From assembly GCA_964652235.1 (NCBI GenBank), contig CAZZDK010000011.1, positions 1 to 64,000 on the forward strand: a stretch of 64,000 bases of DNA, written 5' to 3'. The notes below the pieces were generated by a model. That model did not search any database and had not been told where the DNA came from. It saw only the letters and a program-made list of their open reading frames with translations. Of the stretch, positions 48,554 through 57,491 are shown one piece after another; positions within the stretch are counted from its first letter, which is position 1; every line of letters starts with the position of its first letter. The stretch comes from CAZZDK01 sp964652235 (GTDB lineage: Bacteria > Pseudomonadota > Alphaproteobacteria > UBA9219). A program made the position numbers and the translations under genes.

Positions 48554-48958
48554 TTACGCCTCGGCTTCTTGCGGCAGGGCAAAGGGCACGATGCGGACCT
48601 TGTAGCCTTTTTCGGGCAGGAACCAGGAATCCACGCCGTTCAAAATGGCGATCCGCGCTCTGGGCGGTATCTTTTTTGAACGCAGCATTTCGCTGATCCG
48701 GCTGGTTTCTTTCGGGCGCGAGATCACGCATTCCGCCAGGTCCAGCCGGACCGTGCTTTCAATCACCTGCGCGCCGTTCCAAACATTGACAAAAGGCACG
48801 AGGTATTCCTTGCCTTCAAAAGCGTAAACGAGCGCCTTTTCCTGTGTAGGCTCGCCTTCATAGGCGGCTCCCACCAGATAGGCGACCGGTTCCGTTCCTT
48901 CTTGGATCGGCAGGAGGCGCGCTAGGGCCTCGTCGAGTTTTTTGATTTTTTTGCACAT
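48554..48958 (-). CDS. Hypothetical protein
   Basis: 134 residues preceded by GGGGGAAAG. The sequence is alpha/beta (PVAYLVGAAYEGEPTQEKALVYAFEGKEYLVPFVNVWNGAQV; ARIAILNGVDSWFLPEKGYKVRIVPF) and soluble, with no enzyme motif. It is convergent with the 446-residue unknown protein and reads away from the solute-binding-protein gene. Confidence 0.6.
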   Translation of the reverse strand: MCKKIKKLDEALARLLPIQEGTEPVAYLVGAAYEGEPTQEKALVYAFEGKEYLVPFVNVWNGAQVIESTVRLDLAECVISRPKETSRISEMLRSKKIPPRARIAILNGVDSWFLPEKGYKVRIVPFALPQEAEA

Positions 48959-49060
48959 AATCTTTCCCCCTTAAAATGGATCCCCCTTGAAAAATTAACC
49001 TTTCATAAAACTTTCAAATAGTATTGAATTCCAATCTGTTAGATTGATATTAGCAGAAAA

Positions 49061-49085
49061 AAAGCCGCCGGGAAACAGCGGCTTT
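49061..49085 (-). terminator. Terminator after the solute-binding-protein gene
   Basis: AAAGCCGC ... GCGGCTTT, an 8-bp perfect stem with a 9-base loop; on the minus strand it ends in a run of seven T. It lies about 90 bases past the stop at 49176. Confidence 0.7.
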
Positions 49086-49175
49086 GCTTTCGCGGTTTTT
49101 GGTAGTTTACTACCTCTAATGGGTAGGAGTGTGGTTTCTTTCCGGTTAAATTGTCGGAAAAAAAACCATAAAGAC

Positions 49176-50042
49176 CTAGGGAACGACTTCGTAGCTCGTT
49201 TTAGGCAGATAAAGCACGCCTTGCGCCCCATATTTTTTGACGAGGGAGGCGACAAAGCCTGTTTGGTTCAGATAGGCAAACGAGGTGTTGAGCATAGCTT
49301 TCAAAGCGGGTTCGTTCAGCGGGATCGCAATGCTTGAGGCCAAAAGCGCGGCTGGGCCGCCGGGGACAAGACGAATCTTTCCCGGGTTGGAGGCCGAGAA
49401 AAGTTGTGCGCTCATCACGTCGGTAAGAATGGCGTCCGCTTTTTGCGTCACGAGTTCCATGAGAAGACTCGATCCGTCGCCCATATTCGAGAGCGTCACA
49501 AGTTTTGCCTTCGGAAAACGCGCAGGCGCGATGGTCGCCGTCAGTTCGCCTTCGTAAACCGCAATGCGGACGGGTTCATCGTCGACGGCGCTCAAACCGG
49601 CATCGAAACGCGCATCGCCCTCGCGCGCATAGACGTTGTAAAAGGCATAGGCGATGGGATCGGTGAAATCGGCCACAAGCGTTCGTCCTGGCGTCGGCGT
49701 TAACGGACCGCAAACGGCGTCATAGCGGCCTGCCGCAAAGCCTTCGAACATCTGCGCGTAATTGACTTCTTCGGTGTATTCGATTTTGAGGGAAAGGTCT
49801 TGGCCGAGCCTTTCGAAAAACTCAGGAACGAAGCCGGAGACGACCCCCGTATTCGGGTCCTTCATGAAAAAGGGTTTCCAGACGAAATAGGCGCAGCGCA
49901 AAGTTTTGGTGCGCATCACGCGCTCATACGCCGTTTCTTTGGGCGCGACGGGCGCTGGCGCTTCGGGCGCGCGCAGGAAAACGGCGCCCAGGGCGATCAG
50001 CGCGACAAGCAGGGCGAGAAGAGAGGAGAGTTTGCTGGACAT
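49176..50042 (-). CDS. Periplasmic solute-binding protein, family 3
   Basis: 288 residues from the ATG at 50042. A signal/anchor segment (LSSLLALLVALIALGAVFL) leads to the family 3 pattern: RCAYFVWKPFFMKDPNTGVVSGFVPEFFERLG, then EVNYAQMFEGFAAGRYDAVCGPLTPTPGRTLVADFTDPI and the C-terminal lobe. Such proteins deliver amino acids or related solutes to ABC transporters or sensors. No permease or ATPase is adjacent, so the partner is elsewhere. A terminator follows. Confidence 0.88.
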   Translation of the reverse strand: MSSKLSSLLALLVALIALGAVFLRAPEAPAPVAPKETAYERVMRTKTLRCAYFVWKPFFMKDPNTGVVSGFVPEFFERLGQDLSLKIEYTEEVNYAQMFEGFAAGRYDAVCGPLTPTPGRTLVADFTDPIAYAFYNVYAREGDARFDAGLSAVDDEPVRIAVYEGELTATIAPARFPKAKLVTLSNMGDGSSLLMELVTQKADAILTDVMSAQLFSASNPGKIRLVPGGPAALLASSIAIPLNEPALKAMLNTSFAYLNQTGFVASLVKKYGAQGVLYLPKTSYEVVP

Positions 50043-50124
50043 AAAGCGGCCTTTTCGGAAAGACTTTGGGAAGAACAAAAGGTATGCTAGCCGAAGGAAG
50101 AAAACAGAACAAGAAACAAAAACC

Positions 50125-51138
50125 ATGCCCAAAGCTCTCATCACCGGCATCGCCGGACAGGACGGGACCCATCTCGCCGCGCAGCTCCTTGAAGAGGGCT
50201 GGGAAGTCGTAGGCGTTGACCTGGCGCGCGGCGGCGATCTTTGGCGTTTGCAGGAACGCGGGGTCCTGGCCCGCGTCCGGTTGATCGAAGTCGCGCTTTC
50301 CGACGCCGCTTCCCTTCGCAACGTCTTGCGCGCCGAAAAGCCGGACGAACTTTACAATCTCGCGGCGCAGAGTTTCGTCGGGGATTCCTTCAAGGACCCT
50401 GCCATGGCGCTGGAGCGCGACGGCGCGGGCGCGGCGCGGCTTTGGAACGCGGTGCGGACCGAAAGTCCGGAGACCCGCTTTTTTCACGCCTCGACGTCGG
50501 AGATTTTCGGGCGGGCGAAAAAAGCCCCGCAGAACGAAAAAACGCCGTTTCATCCCATCAGCCCCTACGGCGTGGCGAAGCTCGCGGCGCATTGGTCGGT
50601 CGTCAACGCGCGGGAGGGTTTCGGGCTTTTCGCGTGCAACGGGATTCTTTACAATCATGAATCTCCCTTGCGCGGGCCTTTGTTCGTGACGCGCAAAATA
50701 ACGATCGGGTTTGCGGAGATTAAAAAAGGCCGCGACGAACCGTTGGCGCTCGGCAACATGGACGCTTTGCGCGACTGGGGCTATGCGGGCGATTACGTGC
50801 GCGGCATGAAGCTTATGCTGCGCCATCGTCGCGCGGACGATTACGTTCTGGCGACGGGCCAGACGCATTCGGTGCGAGAATTCGTGGAGCGGGTCGCCGC
50901 TTTTCACGGTTTTTCCGTCGCATGGGAAGGCGAGGGCAGCGCCGAGATCGGGAGAGATCAAAAAACGGGACGCCTTCTCGTCAAAGTCGATCCGGCTTTT
51001 TACCGGCCGGTCGAGCCGTCCCTTTTGTGCGGCGACGCGGGCAAGGCGCGGCGCGTTCTTGGTTGGAAACCGGAAGTGTCTTTCGAGGCGCTGGTCGAGA
51101 TGATGGCCGAGGCGGATGGGAAGCGGGCGGGGCGTTAA
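50125..51138 (+). CDS. GDP-mannose 4,6-dehydratase family SDR (divergent paralogue)
   Basis: 337 residues from the ATG at 50125. It has the NAD(P) motif GIAGQDG, the GMD signature YNLAAQSFVGDSF, the catalytic set STSE and YGVAK (Tyr/Lys) and NHESPLRGPLFVTRKI. It is about half identical by eye to the plain Gmd at 52376, but the first 60 residues and the C-terminus differ. It may act on GDP-mannose or on a related NDP-hexose. It is convergent with a glycosyltransferase of the GDP-mannose cluster (4-base overlap). Confidence 0.82.
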   Translation: MPKALITGIAGQDGTHLAAQLLEEGWEVVGVDLARGGDLWRLQERGVLARVRLIEVALSDAASLRNVLRAEKPDELYNLAAQSFVGDSFKDPAMALERDGAGAARLWNAVRTESPETRFFHASTSEIFGRAKKAPQNEKTPFHPISPYGVAKLAAHWSVVNAREGFGLFACNGILYNHESPLRGPLFVTRKITIGFAEIKKGRDEPLALGNMDALRDWGYAGDYVRGMKLMLRHRRADDYVLATGQTHSVREFVERVAAFHGFSVAWEGEGSAEIGRDQKTGRLLVKVDPAFYRPVEPSLLCGDAGKARRVLGWKPEVSFEALVEMMAEADGKRAGR

Positions 51139-52373
51139 AGGAGCGGCGGGTTTTCCTGCGCGTCCCAAAAGCTTTGCGGCAGCGAGGCGAACCATTTTTC
51201 GCGCGAGAAAAAGCCTTCGATATGCGCCCGCGCGGCCTCGCCCAGGCGCTTGCGCTCGGCCGGATCGCTCAAAAGCCTTTTAAGCGCCGCCGCCGCTTCC
51301 TCGACGTTCGGATCCGCCCAGCGCCCGCCGTACTTGTCGTAAATATGCTGCGGGTCTTCGATGGGGATCAATTTGCACCCCACTAGGACGCTGCAATCCG
51401 GTGTCATGAAATCCAGATTGGCCGACCAGCCCGTCGCGATAACCGGCTTGCTCGACGCCATGCCCTCGGCCATCAGCAGGCCGAAACCTTCCGAGCGGTG
51501 CAGCGACATCACAACATCCGCACGAGCCATCAAATCCTTCATGCCCTCGTCGCTAAGCTTCTTTTCCAAAAGCATAACGTTCGAGAGGCCCCGCGCGGCT
51601 CGTTCGATGCGGGCTTTGGATTCGGGCCAGGTCGCGTTGTTGTTGATCTTGATGACAAGCGCGACGTCGGGATCGTCGCCCGCCGCGCGGCGAAAGGCCT
51701 CGACCACGGCTTCCGGATTTTTCCGGGCGTGCAGCGAGCGCACGTCGTAGGAAAAGAAAACGACCGTCTTCCCTTTAAGTTCGGGCAAAGGGTCTTCCTT
51801 GGGGGTCGAACGATAGGCGGAAACGTCCAGGGGATAAGTCACCGCGTGAACGGGCTTGCCGCCCGCGATTTTCTTCATGGCCTCGGCCACGAAACGGCTC
51901 GGCGCCCAAATCTCGTCCACAAGCTTCGCTCCCCGCGCCCAGCGCGGCGGCGGCGTCTCAAGCTCCCAGGCCCAAAGGCCCGCAACGCGGCGGCTTTTCA
52001 AGCGGTTCCGTCCCAATGCGCCAAAGACCAGCGCGAGAATGTCCGGGTTGATGTGAAAGACGATAAAGCCGCCTTCGCTTGCTTCGTCGGGCCAGAAGGA
52101 TCCCGCGTCGAAGTCTTCCAGAACCGCGAAACGGCTGGCGTTCGCGCCGTGAACCGGAAGGCCTTTTTCCTTGAAGAGCCGAAGCATTTGTCTTGCGCCG
52201 AGGCCGAGGCCCGAAGCCGTCCCCAAAAGGCCGCAAACAACCACGTCGCCGCGTTCGGTCCTGCGTCCGGCGGGCAGGGGGCGCGCGAGAAGACGCTCAA
52301 GAAGCGCCAGTTCCAGTCGTCTTATGAAACGAGGCTGAAGAACCCAAAAAGAACGGACGAGTTTTTTGAACAT
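51135..52373 (-). CDS. Glycosyltransferase, GT4 family
   Basis: 412 residues. The C-terminal Rossmann half has the GT4 donor motif ADVVMSLHRSEGFGLLMAEGMASSKPVIATGWSANLDFM (E-x7-E type, about 290-330). The N-terminal half starts with helical, basic residues and a Gly-rich loop (VVCGLLGTASGLGLGARQML). A retaining sugar transferase for a surface polysaccharide or O-antigen is expected, with a GDP-linked donor inferred from manC and gmd immediately upstream. It begins 2 bases after gmd. Confidence 0.85.
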   Translation of the reverse strand: MFKKLVRSFWVLQPRFIRRLELALLERLLARPLPAGRRTERGDVVVCGLLGTASGLGLGARQMLRLFKEKGLPVHGANASRFAVLEDFDAGSFWPDEASEGGFIVFHINPDILALVFGALGRNRLKSRRVAGLWAWELETPPPRWARGAKLVDEIWAPSRFVAEAMKKIAGGKPVHAVTYPLDVSAYRSTPKEDPLPELKGKTVVFFSYDVRSLHARKNPEAVVEAFRRAAGDDPDVALVIKINNNATWPESKARIERAARGLSNVMLLEKKLSDEGMKDLMARADVVMSLHRSEGFGLLMAEGMASSKPVIATGWSANLDFMTPDCSVLVGCKLIPIEDPQHIYDKYGGRWADPNVEEAAAALKRLLSDPAERKRLGEAARAHIEGFFSREKWFASLPQSFWDAQENPPLL

Positions 52374-52375
52374 CG

Positions 52376-53401
52376 TCAGTTTTTCGTTCCGCGGCGGCGC
52401 AGGTCGGCCTCGACCATCATGCGCACCAGTTCCTCAAGCGGGACGGTCGGTTCCCATCCCATCTTTTGCTTGGCCTTGGCCGGGTTGCCGATCAAAAGCT
52501 CGACTTCGGCGGGCCGGAAAAAGGCCGGATCGACGACGACCCACGGCTCGCCGGTCTTCGCGTCTGTGCCGATTTCCTCCAGGCCCTTGCCTTCCCAGAC
52601 AAGCTCGACGCCGAGCGCTTTGGCGGCCATCTCGGCGAAACGGCGGATGGTCGTCGTCACGCCGGTGGCCAGGAGGTAATCGTCCGGCCCGTCCTGTTGC
52701 AGCATACGCCACATTCCCTCGACATAGTCGCCCGCATAGCCCCAGTCGCGCTTGGCGTCGAGATTGCCGAGCGAGACGGCGCCGCCTTGGCCGAGATGCT
52801 TGGCCGCGAAGGCGTCCGTGATCTTGCGCGTCACGAACTCGATCCCGCGCAGGGGGGATTCGTGATTGAAGAGGATGCCGGAGCAAGCGTAAAGGCCGTA
52901 GGATTCGCGATAATTCGTCGTGATCCAATGGCCGTAAAGCTTCGCGACGCCGTAGGGGCTGCGCGGGTAAAAGGGCGTGTTTTCCGTTTGAGGGACTTCT
53001 TGCACCTTGCCGAACATCTCCGAGGTGGAGGCTTGATAAAAGCGGATCTTCGGATCAATGGCGCGGATCGCCTCAAGAAGGCGCGTGACGCCTAAAGCGT
53101 CCACTTCCGCCGTATAAAGAGGTTGTTCGAAAGAAATGCCGACGAAGCTTTGCGCCGCGAGATTGTAAATCTCGTGCGGACGGATTTTTTCGACCGCGCG
53201 AAGGACGCTGGCTTCGTCCGTCAGCTCGATGCACTCAAGCCGGACGTTTTCCGTCACGCCCAGCTCGTCGAGACGCCAGAAGTTCGGCGTGCTGGCGCGA
53301 CGATAGGCGCCGAAAACCTCATAGCCCTTTTCGATAAGAAGCTTGGCCAGATAAGCTCCGTCCTGGCCCGTGATGCCGGTGATAAGCGCTTTTTTCGTCA
53401 T
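52376..53401 (-). CDS. gmd: GDP-mannose 4,6-dehydratase
   Basis: 341 residues. The cofactor loop is ALITGITGQDGAYLAKLL, with YNLAAQSFVGISFEQP, the catalytic STSEMFG and SPYGVAKLYGHW, and NHESPLRGIEFVTRKI. It converts GDP-D-mannose to GDP-4-keto-6-deoxymannose, precursor of GDP-fucose, GDP-rhamnose and related sugars. It sits between manC and a glycosyltransferase with almost no gaps (15 and 2 bases), so the three form one operon. No fcl or rmd reductase is adjacent. Confidence 0.94.
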   Translation of the reverse strand: MTKKALITGITGQDGAYLAKLLIEKGYEVFGAYRRASTPNFWRLDELGVTENVRLECIELTDEASVLRAVEKIRPHEIYNLAAQSFVGISFEQPLYTAEVDALGVTRLLEAIRAIDPKIRFYQASTSEMFGKVQEVPQTENTPFYPRSPYGVAKLYGHWITTNYRESYGLYACSGILFNHESPLRGIEFVTRKITDAFAAKHLGQGGAVSLGNLDAKRDWGYAGDYVEGMWRMLQQDGPDDYLLATGVTTTIRRFAEMAAKALGVELVWEGKGLEEIGTDAKTGEPWVVVDPAFFRPAEVELLIGNPAKAKQKMGWEPTVPLEELVRMMVEADLRRRGTKN

Positions 53402-53416
53402 GTTTGTTCCTCTTTG

Positions 53417-54820
53417 CTACGCGCGGCCATATTGATCGTCGAAGCGAACGATGTCGTCCTCGCCCAGATAATCGCCCGACTGCACTTCGATTAGATGCAG
53501 GTCTATCTTGCCCGGATTCGAGAGGCGGTGCTTAACCCCTTTGGGGATATAGGCGGATTCGTTCGGGAAAAGCATTTTTTCTGTCTCGCCGCAAACGATT
53601 TTCGCCGATCCTTCCACGACGACCCAATGTTCCGCGCGATGGTGGTGCAGCTGAAGCGAAAGCGCTTTGCCCGGCGAAACGACGATGTGCTTGACCTGAA
53701 ACCGCGCGCCCGAAGCGATAGGCTCATAGGACCCCCACGGGCGCAGAACGCGCCGATGGTCGAGCGCAAGCGATCCGTTTTCGTCCTTGATCGTGGAAAC
53801 GAGGTCCTTCACGTCCTGCGAGCGGGAAAGCGGCAACACCAAAACGGCGTCGTTGGTCGCCACGACGGCCAGATTCTCGACGCCCAAAACAGCGACCGTC
53901 GGACCATAGGAACGGACATAGGAACGGCGCGTGTCCATCGCCACGACAGGCCCTGCCGTCGCCGTTTGGTTTTCGTCTTTGCCCGACAAGTTCCAAAGAG
54001 CCTGCCAGGAACCCAAATCGTTCCAGCCCATTGAACAGGACAAGACCGCCCCCTTCTTCGTGCGCTCCATGATGAGCCGGTCGAACGGATGGTCCTCCAT
54101 CGCGGCATAGGCTTTTTCGCCGAGAAGCAGGCAGCCGTAATCGTCCTGCGCGTTTTGTAGGGCCTCGCGGCAGAGCTTCAGCGTTTCCGGCGCGAGTCTT
54201 TCCGATTCTTCAAGCAGCGTTCGCGGCGCGTAAAAGAAAATGCCGCTGTTCCAAAGCGATCCTTCCTCGATGAACCGCGCGGCGGTAGAGGCGTCCGGCT
54301 TTTCGTGAAAGGCGGCGATTTTCCTGACGGGGCCGTCGCCCTTTTCCGGCGCGATATAGCCGAAGCCCGTTTCGGGATGTGAGGGCCGGATCCCGAAAAG
54401 GACGAAAGAGCCGTCCTTTACGGCAGGCAAGGCGGCATCCAGGCCTTTGTTGAAAGCCGCTCGGTCGGCTATAACGTGGTCGGAAGGCAGGACGAGGTGC
54501 GCGACGTTTGGCGCTTTTTCGTCCATGACGGAGGCGATGATCGCAGGCGCCGCCGTATTTCGGCCGACAGGCTCCAGGCAAACGACGGCGTCTTGAATCT
54601 CAAGACGCTCCAGCGCGTCGAGAATAAGAAATTTATGATCGACGTTTCCGATGATCAGCGGCGCGGCAAAGCGTTTTCTATCCGAGACGGCCATCAACGT
54701 CTCGACGAAAAGGGAATGCTCCCCCACAAGGCAGGCGAATTGTTTGGGCATTCGTTTTCGAGAAACGGGCCACAGGCGCGTGCCGGAACCGCCGGAGAGG
54801 AGAACGGGTCTTATAAGCAT
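53417..54820 (-). CDS. manC: Mannose-1-phosphate guanylyltransferase / mannose-6-phosphate isomerase
   Basis: 467 residues, the bifunctional type II form. The N-terminal nucleotidyltransferase has LSGGSGTRLWPVSRKRMPKQF and later AAFHEKPDA. The C-terminal cupin has RPWGSYE, VSPGKALSLQLHHHRAEHW and VEGSAKI, with metal-binding His. It makes GDP-mannose from mannose-1-phosphate and also isomerises fructose-6-phosphate. It is first in the manC-gmd-glycosyltransferase operon. Confidence 0.94.
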   Translation of the reverse strand: MLIRPVLLSGGSGTRLWPVSRKRMPKQFACLVGEHSLFVETLMAVSDRKRFAAPLIIGNVDHKFLILDALERLEIQDAVVCLEPVGRNTAAPAIIASVMDEKAPNVAHLVLPSDHVIADRAAFNKGLDAALPAVKDGSFVLFGIRPSHPETGFGYIAPEKGDGPVRKIAAFHEKPDASTAARFIEEGSLWNSGIFFYAPRTLLEESERLAPETLKLCREALQNAQDDYGCLLLGEKAYAAMEDHPFDRLIMERTKKGAVLSCSMGWNDLGSWQALWNLSGKDENQTATAGPVVAMDTRRSYVRSYGPTVAVLGVENLAVVATNDAVLVLPLSRSQDVKDLVSTIKDENGSLALDHRRVLRPWGSYEPIASGARFQVKHIVVSPGKALSLQLHHHRAEHWVVVEGSAKIVCGETEKMLFPNESAYIPKGVKHRLSNPGKIDLHLIEVQSGDYLGEDDIVRFDDQYGRA

Positions 54821-54874
54821 TTGGAAACCTTTATAAAGGCGAGAGGCCTTTGTACAAAAAAGGAAGAGCGAGAG

Positions 54875-55204
54875 CTAGGAAGAAAAACCTTCTGAAAGCC
54901 AATCTTCGATTCGGGAGGCGAGCTCCTGTGGATTCCCGTCGATATTCAGGATCTTAAGCCGTCCCGACGCGCCGGATTTGATTGAAAAGGCGTTTTTCTT
55001 AAGGGACAGCTCCTGGGCCAGACGGGCGATGAGCGCTTCGTTCGCCTTGCCGTCCCGAGGGGACTCTTTAACGGCGATCTCGACGGCTTGACGTCCTTTC
55101 CCTGTGTCCACAAGGCGAGCGGGCCCCTTTCGCGAGGCGTTCGGTCTGACGCGGACCGTCAGGTAGAGGCCGCCTGTATGCGGGGAAAGGAAAGAAGAAT
55201 TCAT
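54875..55204 (-). CDS. yggU: YggU/DUF167 family protein
   Basis: 109 residues with the DUF167 pattern: LTVRVRPNASRKGP, then VKESPRDGKANEALIARLAQELSLKKNAFSIKSGASGRLKILNIDG. Function is not established in the family; members are small, soluble and widespread. It is divergent from nhaA with a 68-base gap. Confidence 0.88.
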   Translation of the reverse strand: MNSSFLSPHTGGLYLTVRVRPNASRKGPARLVDTGKGRQAVEIAVKESPRDGKANEALIARLAQELSLKKNAFSIKSGASGRLKILNIDGNPQELASRIEDWLSEGFSS

Positions 55205-55272
55205 GAACTCCTTTTACATATTTTAACGTTCTTTTGGGAATTTTTTCGCGTCTCGGCGGAAAGGCCCTTCTC

Positions 55273-56448
55273 ATGCAGGAACGACGATCTTTCGCGCGGC
55301 GCTTCATCCAAAAAAAGGAAGCGGGAGTCCTTTGTCTGCTGGCGGCCATGGCGGCGGCTTTGGCCTGGGCCAATTCGCCTTGGGGCGGCGCCTACGAGCA
55401 ATTCTGGGCTTTAACCTTTCCGGGCGGCGCTTTTACGCTGCGTCATTTCGTCAACGACGTCTTGATGGCCTTCTTTTTCGTGATGGTCGGGTGCGAGCTG
55501 AAGCGGGAACGGCTTGAAGGCGAACTGGTTTCCTGGTCCCAGGCCCGGCTTCCGGTCATCGCGGCGGTGGGGGGGATGGTCGTTCCCGCTCTTTTGTTCT
55601 TGCTGACGGTGTTCGCGCTTGGCGGCGGCGTCGAGGCCGGCGGCGCGCTCAGGGGCTGGGCGATTCCGACGGCGACGGACATCGCCTTTGCCCTGGGCGT
55701 TTTTTCTTTTCTGGGACCCTACGTTCCGGTGAGTCTCAGGACGTTTCTTTTGGCGCTTGCGACGATGGACGATATGGGATCGGTTCTTCTGATCGGCCTT
55801 TTTTATTCTTCCGGACTTAATATAGGCGCCGTCGCCGCCTTGCTGCTGCTCGTCTTCGCTCTTTGGGGGGTCAACAAAAAGGGCGTGACGAACATTGTGC
55901 CTTACGCGCTTCTGGGCGGCCTTCTTTGGTTCGCCGTTTTCTTTTCGGGCATTCATGCGACGTTGGCGGGACTGCTTTGGGCGTTCCTTCTCCCCTTGCG
56001 CAGACAGGGCCTTCACCATAAATCTCTTTTGCGGGAAGTCGAAAACGGGCTACATCCCTGGGTTTCCTTTTTCGTTCTGCCCGTTTTCGCCTTCGCCAAC
56101 GCCGGCGTTTCTCTTCAGGGAGCGACGTGGGAAACCTTCGCCGATCCCCTTTTGGCGGGCATCATGGTCGGTCTTCTTCTGGGAAAGCCGCTGGGAGTCA
56201 TCGGTTCCGCGTGGCTTGCGATTCGCGGCGGGTTTTGTCAAAGACCGACCGATGCGAGCTGGAGGCAGATCGGCGGCGTCGGCTTTCTCTGCGGCATCGG
56301 CTTCACGATGTCGCTTTTTATCGGCACATTGGCCTTCGAAGACGCGACTTCCCTGGCGGCGACACGCGCCGGGATTCTATCCGGATCGACGCTGGCGGCG
56401 GCCATCGGCTACCTCGTTCTCCTCCGCAGCGGGAAGAAAGCCGGTTAA
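55273..56448 (+). CDS. nhaA: Na+/H+ antiporter NhaA
   Basis: 391 residues from the ATG at 55273, the usual NhaA length, with about 12 hydrophobic segments. It has the assembly motif IPTATDIAFALGV and the ion-binding Asp pair in ALATMDDMGSVLLIGLFYS (E. coli D163/D164). The N-terminal helix LCLLAAMAAALAWANSPW and NDVLMAFFFVMVGCELKRE are also family-typical. It exchanges Na+ for protons and controls sodium and pH homeostasis. It is convergent with the aldolase gene (4-base overlap). Confidence 0.95.
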   Translation: MQERRSFARRFIQKKEAGVLCLLAAMAAALAWANSPWGGAYEQFWALTFPGGAFTLRHFVNDVLMAFFFVMVGCELKRERLEGELVSWSQARLPVIAAVGGMVVPALLFLLTVFALGGGVEAGGALRGWAIPTATDIAFALGVFSFLGPYVPVSLRTFLLALATMDDMGSVLLIGLFYSSGLNIGAVAALLLLVFALWGVNKKGVTNIVPYALLGGLLWFAVFFSGIHATLAGLLWAFLLPLRRQGLHHKSLLREVENGLHPWVSFFVLPVFAFANAGVSLQGATWETFADPLLAGIMVGLLLGKPLGVIGSAWLAIRGGFCQRPTDASWRQIGGVGFLCGIGFTMSLFIGTLAFEDATSLAATRAGILSGSTLAAAIGYLVLLRSGKKAG

Positions 56449-57374
56449 TCCTTGCCCTTGTAGATATCCACGATCTGGCCGAGAAGCTTAAGCGCGTCCT
56501 CGCGCGAGCGCTGGAAGCTGTTGCGCCCAATGATCGAGCCGTTGCCGCCGCCCGCATAAATAGCCTTGGCGTCTTCAAGGACGGCGTTTTCTCCTTTTGC
56601 TGCGCCGCCCGAAAAGACGACGATACGCTTGCCGTCGAAGCAGCATTGCATGATGTGGCGCACGCGGTCGGCTTGCGTCGCGATGGGAATGCGCTTTTCT
56701 TCATAAACTTTCTTGGATTCCTTGTTGCCCAGATGGTCGCTTGGGAGCTTGACCTTGATGATGTTCGCGCCCAGCAAAGCCGCCATATGGGCGGCATAGG
56801 CGATCACGTCCACGGCGAGTTCGGCTTCTTTCGTCAGATCGCCGCCGCGCGGATAGGACCAGACGACCACGGCCAGGCCCTTGGCCTTGGCTTCGCGCGT
56901 CATTTCCCGCAATTCCTCGTACTGGCCGAACATGGCGTCCGACCCCGGATAAATCGTAAAGCCGATGGCCGCGCAGCCCAGGCGCAAAGCGTCGTCCACG
57001 CTGGCCGTGACGGCCTGGTCGGCGTCTTTTTGCTGCGTGGAAAGGCTGTTGGAGCTGTTGACCTTGAGGATGGTCGGAATCGCGCCCGCAAACGTGTCGG
57101 CGCCTGCCGCTAAAGAGCCGAGCGGCGCGGCGTAAGCGCTCAGACCGGCGTCGATGGCGAGTTTATAGTGATAGTGGGGATCGTAAGCGGGAGGATTCGG
57201 CGCAAAGGAACGGGCTGGTCCGTGTTCGAAGCCTTGATCGACGGGCAGGATGACCATTTTGCCGGTGCCGCCCAATTTTCCGGCCATCAGCAGGCGAGCC
57301 AGGTTGGCTTTGGTTCCCGGCGTTTCGCCTTCATAGCCGGCTAGGATTTCACGAACGCGGCGCGACAGATTCAT
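56445..57374 (-). CDS. fbaB: Fructose-bisphosphate aldolase class I (DhnA/FbaB type)
   Basis: 309 residues from the ATG at 57374 (GGGGAGG upstream). Characteristic stretches are MVILPVDQGFEHGP at the start, VVVWSYPRGG in the middle, the Schiff-base Lys region NIIKVKLPSDH and the phosphate-binding VVFSGGAAKGE and GGGNGSIIGRNSFQR. It cleaves fructose-1,6-bisphosphate to triose phosphates in glycolysis and works in reverse in gluconeogenesis. It is monocistronic, divergent from a pilin-like gene. Confidence 0.92.
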   Translation of the reverse strand: MNLSRRVREILAGYEGETPGTKANLARLLMAGKLGGTGKMVILPVDQGFEHGPARSFAPNPPAYDPHYHYKLAIDAGLSAYAAPLGSLAAGADTFAGAIPTILKVNSSNSLSTQQKDADQAVTASVDDALRLGCAAIGFTIYPGSDAMFGQYEELREMTREAKAKGLAVVVWSYPRGGDLTKEAELAVDVIAYAAHMAALLGANIIKVKLPSDHLGNKESKKVYEEKRIPIATQADRVRHIMQCCFDGKRIVVFSGGAAKGENAVLEDAKAIYAGGGNGSIIGRNSFQRSREDALKLLGQIVDIYKGKD

Positions 57375-57491
57375 AAAGGCCTCCCCTGAAAAACGATTGC
57401 AAGCGCGCGGGAAGATTAAGTCAAAGACGGGGCCTTGTCCAACGGGTCTTTTCCCCCTAAGCTGTCGGGTGGTTAACGACGAGGGCCTTTT

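Noticed and set aside
49924..51195. 423-residue minus-strand ORF opposite the gmd paralogue
   Set aside because: The plus-strand dehydratase has all catalytic motifs; the antisense frame does not.
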